Assembly (NCBI GenBank): GCA_030248225.1
Contig: JASANE010000473.1
Span: forward strand, 1 to 64,000
Source of the DNA: Trileptium ribeirensis
Taxonomy: Eukaryota > Nematoda > Enoplea > Enoplida > Thoracostomopsidae
Length of the DNA stretch: 64,000 nucleotides
Direction of reading: 5' to 3'
Every line of letters begins with the position of its first letter. Position 1 is the stretch's first letter. Below, in pieces: positions 54,200 to 64,000 of the stretch. The notes under the pieces were generated by a model that saw nothing but the letters and a program-made list of their open reading frames with translations, ran no database searches and was not told the origin of the DNA. The position numbers and the translations under genes are program-made.

Positions 54200-57000
54200 G
54201 TGTCACTGAAGTATCGTTGAAATACTTTGCCGACATTGTAGTTGGTCACACAACTGTCGGCAAATGCCGTTTAGCCTATACTTTGTGAGCGTTAGCTCCT
54301 GGTTTCGATGTTTCGCTTCCACGCAACTAAACATATAGAAGCCGAAGAGGTTTCTTATAACAAAATATTTGTTATTGGTTCTACAAAAAACTTGTAATAT
54401 CCTATATCAACGGTTATCGGCGTCTATCGTACGATTTCTACGCTTACGAGACTATCTGAATAAAATCCTATATTAGAACACATGTCACTATAAATCCTGT
54501 TACTGAATCGACAATATGTAGACTGTTTAAACATCCTACTATTTAGGATGTATAATTGCCTCAAAATGCACATCTCAATGACGAACCGTATCCATATCTC
54601 CACTGCTCGTAGCCACTGGCTGTAACGTTTACTTTTATTTTAGCGATGCATTTGCCGTTACAAAGTGTGCATAAAGCCAAAGCATTACACTTCTTTAGCG
54701 CTCTAATGTCGCCCATGTTGGATCTCTCGAGAATTTTTAGCATTACTGTGTCATTTCTGTGCTACCAAAATACACTAAACCCAGTTTTGCGAGTGGCCGC
54801 GCCGGAGCACCAGTTTTGTGTGTGGGGAAGCATAACCCCAGTTTTTTAAGGAGCAGAGTAAATTGAAGAGACGACAGTTGTTTACCTCACCCCTGCAAAA
54901 CTAGAGCCGGCAATCGAACGTATTTTATAGATTAACTATCGGAAATGAGTGATAAGGCCAAAAACTTCTCGACATACTATATGGGTTTACACTAAAGTAT
55001 AATATTCTCCCCTTACGAGGTCTTGTTGTCAGGAACCTGCAACACGAGTAATTTCGCACATTGTTTAATCAAACAAAGAAATATAAAGCAGCCTCTTAGC
55101 CCCGCACAAATTACGCGCTTATTGGCGAATCCAAAAGCTCGGTGCCTGTAACACCAGTGAAGCCATCGCTGAGTTACAGTGACACAGCGCGTAGAATAGG
55201 CTACAGTAAATGAATGATATAACGATAGAGCGGAATTTAACGGTAGTTATTCCTCATCTGACAACAGGAGGCATTTACCACCTCGTCGTACAACTTAAAT
55301 AATAGCTATTAAGAACACTTATACAAAACCAGCGATTCCAAAAACAAAAACCAATTATTGACCCAAATAATATTATAAACAGCAAGCAAGCAAGGCAGTA
55401 CCTTTCATAATAGGTCATTTCCATTATAATAAGCTATACAATTCGGCATGTTTTAATGAAAAACCGTATATACGTGGTAAATTAACAACACATGTCAACA
55501 AAACTTATTTAAAATAACAAAACCGCACTTTGTACTTTGCAAAGCTATGCGATATTCTCCTTTTCCAGACAAAATTCATTCTCCAGCTATAGCTACCGCA
55601 CTGTAACACAGGGGATACAAATACAAATAAGCCACGAAATTTGTTTCAAAAGTTCTCCCCATTTTTTGTCTTCGCAACAACTTTTTTGCTCACCGACTTA
55701 GCGCTCCGACCGTTAAAAAACCAAATACAATTTTCTTTGGACCCACACTAAAACAATGTATGTTCTTATAGTGTTCACAATATAAATATACCATTTGCTA
55801 CATATCCACACAAGAGAATATTGAAGTATAAAATTCTCAGAAACCGAAAAATAATTCGTAACTAATATGTCAAAATCAATTTGGCAAAAATTATTGGTTT
55901 TTCGTCTGTTTCACAACTGTTTTAGTAAGGATAATTTTGTCTTTTTGAAAAAAGTTCTTATGCTGTGTATTAAGTGAACAATCATTCAAACTGCAAGCCA
56001 ATTAAAATTTTGCAGTATAGCCTTTATTGTTGAAACAACAATACTTGGAGATTAAGTACCGTGCATCGCGCGATAAATAACAAATAAAAGGCAAATTACG
56101 AATCTGATATTCTTTAACCGAAAATTAACGTTACTTAATTTCGTTTTAAAAGGTTGTTGTATTGTATACAGCACGACAATCATTCAACCAATATTAACTA
56201 AAGATTACCTATTAACCAAATATTGCTCCACAGATGTCCATGTTTCTTTCGGCTTAAGGGGGATGCGTTCGTGTGGATGGTTCGTTCCGACGGAAAGTGT
56301 CCAGCTGTGAGGGGTAGCCAAAATTGTTCTCGATACTCACGATTTTTCCTCATGATTTTGCACTTAGCAATTCTGCCTTAGCATTTTTTGTAATTTGTCT
56401 CATAATGGCTAAAACTTTCATCGAGTTTCCAATGCGTGAGAACCGGTGCTGGGCCTCAGTGGTAGGCTAAACAGTAGCCCCATCACACCCCCGCTGCGGA
56501 CACCTATGTATTACTTGTACTATATAAATACAGCAAAGTTTTCACAGTGATTATAACGAGAAGTACCAAAAAAACACAAATGATTGACCCTGTAAACAAA
56601 CTTCAACACAAACATCGATGCGATTCATCGTGAACCGCCACAATGATAAAATGAACATATTTATGAAAATAGAAATGTATATACAAATATTAATTTAAAT
56701 GTACAATAGCCGTGTAAATGGGACCTAACGCAACATTACACCCTTAATCAATGTATACGTAACATGTGCATCACGGATTACAATCTTTGCCAAACTGAAA
56801 CGATTGACGAAAATTTAATGAAATTTGGCACAGCTACGTATATATTTTCATGTTAGATGGTGATATCGAAATTTTGGCTGAGAAGAGTGTTGCTCAGCAC
56901 CCACTGCTCCGCACGAGAACATAAACGCGCGTCGCATATGCCTTCATTACACATTTCATGACATTAACAGAAACATTTCTATTTATTCCATGTCATGCGT
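54200..57000. other. AT-rich gene-poor DNA
   Basis: I cannot support any gene. A frame of 109 codons just upstream (53853-54182) and a 60-codon - strand frame at 54561-54743 match no known domain. The second contains a CTLCNGKC stretch and a possible donor AAAA/GTAAAC. The segment near 56455-56510 (CCCCCGCTGCGGACACCTATG) resembles a transposon terminus without a visible partner. Confidence 0.35.
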
Positions 57001-57039
57001 TCGCTGTGTGAAATTATTCAACGAGCCGAGCAATAAGCT

Positions 57040-57105
57040 CCTAAACGGCTTAGTGGCTAGAGTACGAGACAAGAGTCAAGCCATCCTGATTCAATCAGCC
57101 GTTGC
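57040..57105 (+). repeat. tRNA-derived SINE head
   Basis: GGCTTAGTGGCTAGAGTAC with GAGAC matches the A-box side of many tRNA-derived SINEs (GGCTTAGTGG followed by TAGAG and AGAC). TCCTGATTCAATC, about 28 bp on, stands at the B-box position. An internal polymerase III promoter is therefore likely, though the B box is degenerate. The SINE tail is not resolved. Confidence 0.5.
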
Positions 57106-57236
57106 GCTAAAAGTGTCTTCAAGATTGTGCGCAATACACTTTTGTTCAAAAGGTAAGGGGTAAAATTTTTACATATGCATTTGCAGACATTGCCTTATGT
57201 ACACATACATATATATATGTATATATATAAATTTAT

Positions 57237-57758
57237 CAGGGAGTAACCGGAATTCCGGTTCCGGCGAAAATCGTGTTCCGGCAAAGGACAAAAACTATAT
57301 CGGAACCGGAACTCCGGTTTAAAAAGTTTGTGTGAAATTTTTCACGTTTTTTGCTTCATCTGTGATCCAAACATATGTAATATATATTATACAATGAGCA
57401 AGCTCCAATAGAACCAAGCAAAAGAAAGGATTAACTAAGTAATTTGACGTTTAAAACGTAAGTAGGGCACATAATTTCAGTTGGAATTTTTCATAATAAC
57501 CTGCAGGAGTTTGTTAACAAATCAAAGCCACGTCGATGCTTGTAGCAGCTACGTTACACATCCAGAAATCCAAAGTCTCTTTAAAGCTTCAGAAAGGCAA
57601 TAATACCACCGCAATACATTAAGTTTAATGTAAAATTATTTTTAATGCATTTTAAATCCACTATCCCTTGATTTCTTCCTTCATCTGTTTTACTATATAT
57701 AAATTTCGAAGACCAAGTTCCGGATCCGGTTTAAATGGACGGTTCCGGCTATTCCCTG
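57237..57758. mobile_element. Non-autonomous hAT element with 8-bp TSD
   Basis: The left end CAGGGAGTAACCGGAATTCC and the reverse complement of the right end CAGGGAATAGCCGGAACC match. The flanks AAATTTAT (57229-57236) and ATATTTAT (57759-57766) are an 8-bp duplication with one change. Inner CCGGTTCCGG palindromes occur on both sides. CA-type ends and 8-bp duplications define hAT. No transposase is present in 522 bp. Confidence 0.8.
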
Positions 57759-58411
57759 ATATTTATATATATGGAAATTTGAACTGTGGCAGCTATTCCC
57801 CACCGTTGCATATTTTAGCTCAATCCTACAGTATAATCAAACTAGATACTGAATAGATTGATTTGATCCAAAGTCAATGATACATTGAAAAAGTGTGTAT
57901 TTTGTCGGTAAAATTTCAGAGCCAACTTCATCGAATTAATGATGTCATCTAGCAATAATATTTCAACAAAATGTAACGCAAAAATATTACTAACTGTTCA
58001 AAACAACCCGACGACAAGCCTATACTATAACATGATTTGATGTTTTTCAAAAATTTTAGCTATCAATTTTATGAACATTCGTGCAGACAGAATATATATT
58101 TATGTAGCATCCTTGTATACATTGCTGACAACAATGCCGATATCAATGCAGCTTAAATCATTATCAAGACACTAGAGTTTTTGATAGGTGAAACTCAACT
58201 AAATGTACTGTATGCAGCATAGGACACAGTACATTTTGGTAATAACATACGATACTACATTATAGTAGTACACTGACTTCGCCATTCCCTGAAAATTTTG
58301 CCACGCAGCACGAAACTGAGGAAGAAATAAGAGTCGCTGGAATTTGTTGGGCGACAGGAAACTAGCCGCACCCTCGATTAGAGTGATGAGGGTGTCTTCC
58401 ATATGTAAAAA

Positions 58412-58505
58412 TTGCTAAAATTTTGAGTTTTCAGTGCATGGAACTAACAATATAAGTGAAAAAATTGTTTGGCATAAACTGCTAAAATTTTGAGTTTTCA
58501 ATGTA
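58412..58505 (+). repeat. Direct repeat GCTAAAATTTTGAGTTTTCA
   Basis: The 20-mer occurs at about 58412 and again at about 58482 without mismatch. The second copy runs into ATG of a short protein-like frame, the first into GTGCATG. Confidence 0.7.
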
Positions 58506-58840
58506 TAAAAAGAAACGTTTGATATCATCTACTCCTACTAAGAAACGCTCTCCAGACGATCTGATAGAGGTAAAAACAGGTTTGCACAGAGTTTGTAATA
58601 AAATTTCTAACTTTGAAATTTGAGTTTAGAAACATAATTTTTGTTTCAACTGTTGTGGTTTGGTACTACAAACAAAAATTATATACAGGATTGAACCAGT
58701 GGTATGCCAAAAATCAGCCATAGACGAAGCAGGGAGCACCCGTTTGTGTGTCAGGGGAGTCAAAAACGCTGTCAGAGGCCTACATCCCAATTTGCAGAAG
58801 CCAGGAAGAAATTCAACTTTCACCAATTATTTTTACAAGT
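58502..58840 (+). CDS. Candidate exons of an unidentified + strand gene
   Basis: ATG at about 58502 opens MYKKKRLISSTPTKKRSPDD with LIE before a GTAAAA donor at 58569, a very basic, nuclear-looking start. A second open stretch, 58691-58840, lies between an acceptor ATATACAG and a strong donor CAA/GTAAGA. In the frame starting ATTGAACCA it reads GSTRLCVRGVKNAVRGLHPN and ends NSTFTNYFY. The stretch is richer in G+C than its flanks. The two pieces do not join in that frame (phase 0 into phase 2), so an exon is missing or one piece is chance. I recognise no family. Confidence 0.25.
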
Positions 58841-59288
58841 AAGAAATTCATTCATTCAATTCATTAAGAAAAAATGGTCTCACACCAAATCACATAGTTA
58901 CGAAGCACGTTACTGGACGAAATTATAGTACGGACACGCATTGTACGACGTACGAGCTCTTTCACACAAAATACATTACACAGAATAATAATGTTCCACA
59001 TCCAAAAGATTCGCACATATAAAAATCAAATCGAATTATACACTACAAAACTGTGTGCTACAACGTTTGTTCAAGCAGACTATATACACTGGCAGCACAC
59101 TTTGAGTGTTCGACATTACAACGACAGAATATCATTCAATAAACGCTTGAGCCGGAGCTAGGAGGAGGAAAGATAACTGTTGGAGTTACTATAACGTGAC
59201 AATAACCGCTAGGATAAAAACCCTAAGTTACACCAAACATTAATCCACTCGCCACTGATGCGTTAGTTGGAAGTGTTTCACCGATGCA

Positions 59289-59750
59289 CCATAATTACGT
59301 ATACAAAATTGCCCAAATTTACAGCCTAGTGACTGTGGCTAGAAGCCCACGATAGTATCTTTTTATTTGGGTAAACGGATTGCAAATGCACCTACAAAAT
59401 ACAACTTTCACGAATATTTTTAAAGATTCAAATAGTTTATTTTATACTTTAATTACTTAGCTAGCCCCAAATATTTTTATATTATATTATTATATTTTTT
59501 CGATTAAACGGCGAATTAAGCAGCATAATTACGCATACAAAATTGCCGAAATTTAGAGCTTAGTGACTGTGGCTAGAAGCCCACGATAGTGTCTTTTTAT
59601 TTGGGTAAACGGATTGTAAATGCACCTACAAAATACAACTTTGAAGAATACTATTTAAAGATTCAAATAGTTTATTTTATACTTTAATTACTTAGCTAGC
59701 CCCAAATATTTTTATATTATATTATTATATTTTTTCGATTAAACGGCGAC
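59289..59750 (-). repeat. Two tandem copies of a ~234-bp unit 3' of the large exon
   Basis: ATAATTACG, then GTGACTGTGGCTAGAAGCCC, then ATTTGGGTAAACGGATTG, then CTTAGCTAGCCCCAAATATT occur from 59291 and again from 59525 at about 95% identity. On the - strand this lies directly downstream of the stop codon of the 496-residue reading frame. It is probably part of its 3' untranslated region or flank, and both copies contain AATAAA on that strand. Confidence 0.85.
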
Positions 59751-59815
59751 TTTCAACCCAACGGTCACAGCGTAGCATCTAGTTAGCCCAGCGACAAAAT
59801 ACCAGTGCCACTGCA

Positions 59816-61306
59816 CTACGCCAAACAATGTGTGTTTCTATTATCTGGGCCACTGTTGTCATTTCGTCGCTTGTAGCTACAACTACCATCGTCTTCTTCA
59901 TCGTCATCATCCTCGTCCCCAGACGACAATGCTGACAAATGTTCATCCAAAATTGAGCTCATTCCAAAATCAGTCGTCGTTGTTGTTGTCGCTGTTGACG
60001 CTGCATTATAGTTTCCCAGACCGGTCGAAGAAGCCTGTCGATGATTTTTAAGTAAAACTTTTGGATGACCCTGTTGGGTGTTATCATAAATCAGCAACGT
60101 GGCACCATCGTTTGCTGCTGAGCGTTCACGGTCACTCGTTGCAGCAGCGTCATGACAGTTGCTCATCATTTCGTTGTCAATCAATTTCGCCGGCGAAAAT
60201 AACGCCGACAACTGTTGGAAAGCGGTTTTGGCGGCAGTCGACGAGACTGAACATGCCGGTTTTACTAATGTGCCAGTTATTGCTGAACCACAACTCCCAA
60301 CGGACGGTGGTGCAGCTGCTTCAGCAGCTGGCGACTTTAGCGATGATGACACTGTGATCAAATCGCGTTGATGCCGAGGTTGCTGATTTCGAGGCGGCGT
60401 TGATACCTGACAAGCTGAAGAGCTAGGAATCAGCAAAATAGCTGCATTGGCTGGCGTATGAAAGGCAGCAAATTTTTTGTCATTTATATCTGCTGGTGGC
60501 GGGGCCAGTTCAACGTACACCGCCGTATTTCCCGTGGACGAAGAATTATTGCATAGTGCAACTTCTTTATCGCCACTACCGCTGAGGCCACCACTACTTA
60601 GTGCCGTATTAGCTTGTGAATGTTGCATCAAGACAGGTTGTATTAGCGGTATGAATGTAGCAGGTGCGTTTGGATTATACCCATTTGAACTAGCAGGTAA
60701 ATGACACGTGGTAGTCGAAGAAACTTGACTCCCTGGTGATCCCTGATATGCAAAAATTAATGGCTGCTGGGAATATTGTAATTCCGACGGAGCTGCTGAA
60801 CTAGTGGTTGCCACTGAACCCTGTTGCTGTTCATGATGAATGGTTGCTGGAAACGATAAGACAATATTTTCGCTAGTCTCCATTTTCCCTTGTTGATGAA
60901 AGTTTCCTGCAGCTGCTAGCGGCACGATACTACTTACGCTATTAATCTTACTACGCGTCGACGCATGACTCTGAATAATTATCCCGTTCCGCTCTAGTCC
61001 AGAGTCATTGTGTGTTGTCAAATATTCTCGAGCGACTTGAAGCTGGGAAGAAAGATGGTGAAGTGATCCTGGTGCGGCTCCTGACCCGTGGTTCGCACCG
61101 GTTACGCCACCAGCGGAAGAAGATGGCGACAACATTTGTTCTTCGGACGTCGACGAAACGAGTGGCACTTCTGACGGCGGCGACGCCTCGGTTATAGACG
61201 ACCCTGGTGTAGCGCTTGTGGTTTGCTGATCTTCGGTATCACTATCTACGTCGCCACCATCTTCATCATCGTCGTCGTCTGAATTGTCGTCTTCGTTCGT
61301 TTCCAT
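59816..61306 (-). CDS. Large exon of an acidic, Ser/Thr/Gln-rich nuclear-type protein
   Basis: A 496-codon frame starts at ATG 61306 and ends with TAG at 59816-59818, by far the longest in the window. The translation opens with an acidic run (residues about 5-27, mostly Asp/Glu), continues with Ser/Thr/Gln/Ala-rich low-complexity sequence, and near residues 460-475 has a second acidic run followed by KRR. No signal peptide, membrane span or folded domain is recognisable. This composition is typical of disordered activation regions in transcription regulators, which is inference. The frame stays open upstream of the ATG to about 61370 and passes two possible acceptors (TTTTTAG/GG and CTTCAG/GA, both phase 1), so it may be the last exon of a longer gene whose DNA-binding part lies elsewhere. 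I do not recognise the gene. Confidence 0.8.
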   Translation of the reverse strand: METNEDDNSDDDDDEDGGDVDSDTEDQQTTSATPGSSITEASPPSEVPLVSSTSEEQMLSPSSSAGGVTGANHGSGAAPGSLHHLSSQLQVAREYLTTHNDSGLERNGIIIQSHASTRSKINSVSSIVPLAAAGNFHQQGKMETSENIVLSFPATIHHEQQQGSVATTSSAAPSELQYSQQPLIFAYQGSPGSQVSSTTTCHLPASSNGYNPNAPATFIPLIQPVLMQHSQANTALSSGGLSGSGDKEVALCNNSSSTGNTAVYVELAPPPADINDKKFAAFHTPANAAILLIPSSSACQVSTPPRNQQPRHQRDLITVSSSLKSPAAEAAAPPSVGSCGSAITGTLVKPACSVSSTAAKTAFQQLSALFSPAKLIDNEMMSNCHDAAATSDRERSAANDGATLLIYDNTQQGHPKVLLKNHRQASSTGLGNYNAASTATTTTTTDFGMSSILDEHLSALSSGDEDDDDEEDDGSCSYKRRNDNSGPDNRNTHCLA

Positions 61307-61439
61307 ACTTCCTGAAGTCGGTAAAGCACTAGTTGCAAACGGAAAACAAATCGTCCCTAAAAATTCGCTAAACTAAACATCTGCTTAAGTTTTCCCGAAC
61401 TATTCACGTCTGATTTGTTTCTATTTTTGTGCGAACTGT

Positions 61440-61735
61440 AGGCAACATTTTTGTAGAATGCAAAGCTGAGGAGTAGGGCAAGTTTTTAATTATTTTGACG
61501 CAAGCAAAATCAGAACGTTTTATAAATCTTGCACGTTAAATATGTGTTCACGATAACTTGATTGTTTCCATGCTTCTTTGTATCCGTAAGTATAAAACAA
61601 AATAGCATTTTGCAAGATTCCATACTTCTTAACATCCGTAAGATCATGTTTTGCATATAGAAAGCTGAGCAGTCGGGTAGATTTTACGGAAAGGACAATC
61701 CAGAATGTCCTAACGATCTTACACGGTAAAGTGAC
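61440..61735. repeat. Diverged tandem duplication
   Basis: GCAAAGCTGAGGAGTAGGGCAAG to TAAATCTTGCACG is echoed about 200 bp on by GAAAGCTGAGCAGTCGGGTAG to CGATCTTACACGG. An old direct repeat upstream of the - strand reading frame. Confidence 0.45.
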
Positions 61736-62237
61736 AGGCAATTATAAATGTTTCAGTGCGTCATAATAACCATAATGAAACACTATAAATAATTACACTC
61801 GGCGAGATAGTAAACATCAAAGCGGAAATCTATGTTATCAATTGTCTACTCCATATGTAATTTTTTTGTAGAAATACGTGAATCTGGAAAAATTTGAGAA
61901 AAACTTTCTGTATATTCCTATAATTTATTTTGAGAAAAAGTTTACTTCTGAGTAGAATGTGATTAACACAACTGAAATTAAAACCGACCTGAAGAATAAG
62001 AAGCAAGTTGAATATTATTTATTCTCGTTCAGTACTTAACGAAATATTATATAAAATGTAAATGTGACACATATTATTAAAACTGTACCAGAATAAATCA
62101 GCTTTTGCTTAATAGATTCAAATTTTTATTCTAATCAAAAACCTTAACAGATATGTTCTTTAGTGAATTAAATTTACATTGGATACTATATTAAATACTC
62201 TTTACTAAAAACAGTATAACAACTTTTTTCGTCGTAC

Positions 62238-62279
62238 CTGCTTCGGAAGTTGAAGTTTTGTTCGAAACCGGACCGCCAT
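62238..62279 (-). CDS. Possible short first coding exon (MAVRFRTKLQLPKQ)
   Basis: On the - strand, ATG in the favourable context AAAATGGCG opens 14 codons ending CAG/GTACGA. It lies about 0.9 kb upstream of the large - strand exon and could be its first coding exon. It ends in phase 0, whereas the visible acceptors of the large exon are phase 1, so at least one more exon would be needed. Confidence 0.25.
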
Positions 62280-62620
62280 TTTGTAAATTTGATGCCTTTT
62301 CACGAAATAGGAGACACTTTTTCTTTCGCCTATCATGAGTAGAGTATAGTTATGGTAATTTAAATGGATTAGACTAGTAAGTCGCGCAGCTAGGTGAAAG
62401 GGCAAGAGTAGCTAAACAGACGCGTGACTATTCAAATGTTCCATACTGAGCCGCTTGAACATAGGTCCCGAGACTAATAATTCTAAAATACGGGATCCGG
62501 TCTAACTGCGAAGCGCACGCGAGCCCAAGTTTTATCACGTTCGAAGCTCAATTATATTTTCTGCTTTTAGAACTTATGACGATTAAATACATAAATACAG
62601 ACTAAAAAACCTAAAAAACC

Positions 62621-62963
62621 TGGCCTGTCCACAGTCCTTCGAAAAGTGGGGGCCCATGTTCATTCTCGGGGGAAATTTCATAGTGTTGTGGAATGAATAT
62701 CATTTGCTTTAAAATACCAAATATTTCCATATTTTCATGCAGTTTTACTGCCGTTCATGTATTTTCAAGTATAAAACGCCGTTTTAGCATTAGCAAAAGC
62801 GGTATTGAAAGAAAATAAATTTTGAGATATATATATAAAACTTGGATTCAGTTGAACATTCGAGGTTTCGGCAGAGCGAGGGGCGACGGACATGAAAGAA
62901 AATCTCACGAACATGGGGATTTGGAAAGTGGGGGCATCAATCCCCCCCACTGTGGACAGGCCA
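62621..62963. mobile_element. MITE with TGGCCTGTCCACAGT termini
   Basis: TGGCCTGTCCACAGT at the left end and ACTGTGGACAGGCCA at the right end are perfect inverses. AGTGGGGGC with CATGTTC recurs in inverted orientation inside. Flanks are A-rich (TAAAAAACC and TAAAACAAT) and only partly alike, so the duplication size is unclear. The element is 343 bp with no gene. Confidence 0.7.
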
Positions 62964-63944
62964 TAAAACAATAATTTGATTTTTTAATAATTTTAAGGGA
63001 AAATGCCGCCTTAGTAAGGATGGAAGGCAAATACTTCGCGGTTTAGGTTGTTTTAGTTAACAATGTTGCGGTTTAAACTGGTGGCGTGGCACTGGCATGG
63101 CGGGATTGTGGTAAGCCAATTCGATGTCACCCCGATTACAAGTCACAGAAAGAGAACATTGCATTAGTAATAAACTAAGAATATTAAAACCACAGGCCTT
63201 CCCCGTCCCCCAACCACGAAACAGATGGAAACTTGACAATCATAAACCACAACTTTTAAGGAAAATGAAATTTTAAGCGTTATTTAACGTTGTGCAGTAC
63301 TTGCCAAAAATGGGTGCCGTTCGTTGGATGTTCGCTCGAAGTTCGTTTGGTAACTTAAAAATTTTGTTCGAAATTTTAGCGCGCTTTTGTAATTTGTTCG
63401 AGAGCTGTTCGAAGTCTGTTCGTTGAAAAGGTGATACTCATTCTGTAGATTCCTAGCTTTTGCCAATGTTACATGCACACACATACCGGAGGTGAGAGTC
63501 TTGACCATCGGCCTGGTGCAAGACCTTTACGCAAAAATTAGTCCTCTACACTGAATTGAGCAAATAATTACTCTAGGGCATTCTTACCATTTGATATATC
63601 ACAAAACTCAAATGCAGTGTTAGAAAACTTGTAACTTATAGAATTTATCAGATTAATCAATTTGAGATATTGTCTATATTGTCAAAAAGTTAAAATAAAT
63701 AATAAATACCAATAGCTTAAACAAAACAATACCAGATTTAACAATTTTTAACAAAATTCATAATATTTATCGCACTGCGTAATTCTCCTGTAGTTACGGC
63801 TTGCCCAATGCCGTAAAAAGAAAGCAATGTGTTTAACGAGTGAAATCACCATAATAATCGTGCCGTTGGCACCTAACAAGCAAGAAACTGACTATGAAAA
63901 TTCTGGAAATGTTTCAGCTCTGTTTCACAACTTGAAGCCAGAAA

Positions 63945-64000
63945 ATGGAAACAATTAAGCGTGTCATGGCAAAGCTGGAGGCGCGATCAAAGAATTCCAG
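63945..64000 (+). CDS. Possible start of a reading frame cut by the window edge
   Basis: ATG in a good context (GAAAATGGAA) opens METIKRVMAKLEARSKNS and remains open to the window end, with an in-frame stop shortly before it. The composition looks helical and charged, but 18 codons are too few to identify it. Confidence 0.25.
   Translation, partial: METIKRVMAKLEARSKNS

Noticed and set aside
56350..56430. Short - strand reading MRQITKNAKAELLSAKS followed by a GTGAGT donor
   Set aside because: It stops before the donor and is too short. The splice pattern is probably coincidental.

Overview
This is AT-rich, repeat-dense nuclear DNA of an animal, most likely an invertebrate. The signs are protein exons of about 60-90 bp separated by introns of up to 7.7 kb with GT-AG borders, a decayed Ty3/gypsy retrotransposon, and many non-autonomous DNA transposons with intact target-site duplications (TSDs). 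There is no operon structure and no bacterial-type gene. I cannot name the phylum.

The main result is a gene that long open reading frames hide. Six short exons on the + strand (2581-2668, 4071-4139, 11235-11305, 19053-19130, 23235-23311, 24658-24715) join in perfect phase into about 146 codons of fucose mutarotase (FUOM, FucU/RbsD family). The GHGDEI motif, the conserved RADG turn, the ERFAFYERAK helix and the C-terminal YGN motif are all present. No in-frame ATG precedes the conserved N-terminus, so exon 1 lies further upstream, or the start is non-AUG.

The FUOM introns hold most of the mobile DNA of the first 25 kb: a broken Ty3/gypsy Gag and reverse transcriptase (4.9-6.4 kb), a hAT-type MITE (9301-9989), a 740-bp unit repeated three times (12331-14552), a large foldback transposon (14536-15311), a degenerate ~185-bp repeat, and two copies of a small MITE family (3.7 and 21.2 kb).

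From about 25.1 to 34.9 kb the DNA is visibly richer in G+C, lacks the interspersed families seen elsewhere, and has no recognisable gene. It holds a 227-bp unit repeated three times, a GC-rich island, a pyrimidine tract and weak retroelement-like signals.

From 35 to 58 kb the DNA is AT-rich and gene-poor. It contains a 70-90-bp minisatellite array interrupted by two transposons (37.6-39.8 kb), hAT-like elements (41.2-41.9 and 57.2-57.8 kb), a second locus of the 740-bp/185-bp/foldback assemblage (49.5-51.5 kb), a MITE built from 24-bp palindromes (51.9-52.3 kb) and a Mutator-like MITE (53.5-53.9 kb).

At the right end, one large exon on the - strand (59816-61306) encodes about 496 residues of an acidic, Ser/Thr/Gln-rich, probably nuclear protein of unknown family. 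Possible extra exons near 58.5-58.8, 62.24-62.28 and 63.95 kb are speculative.
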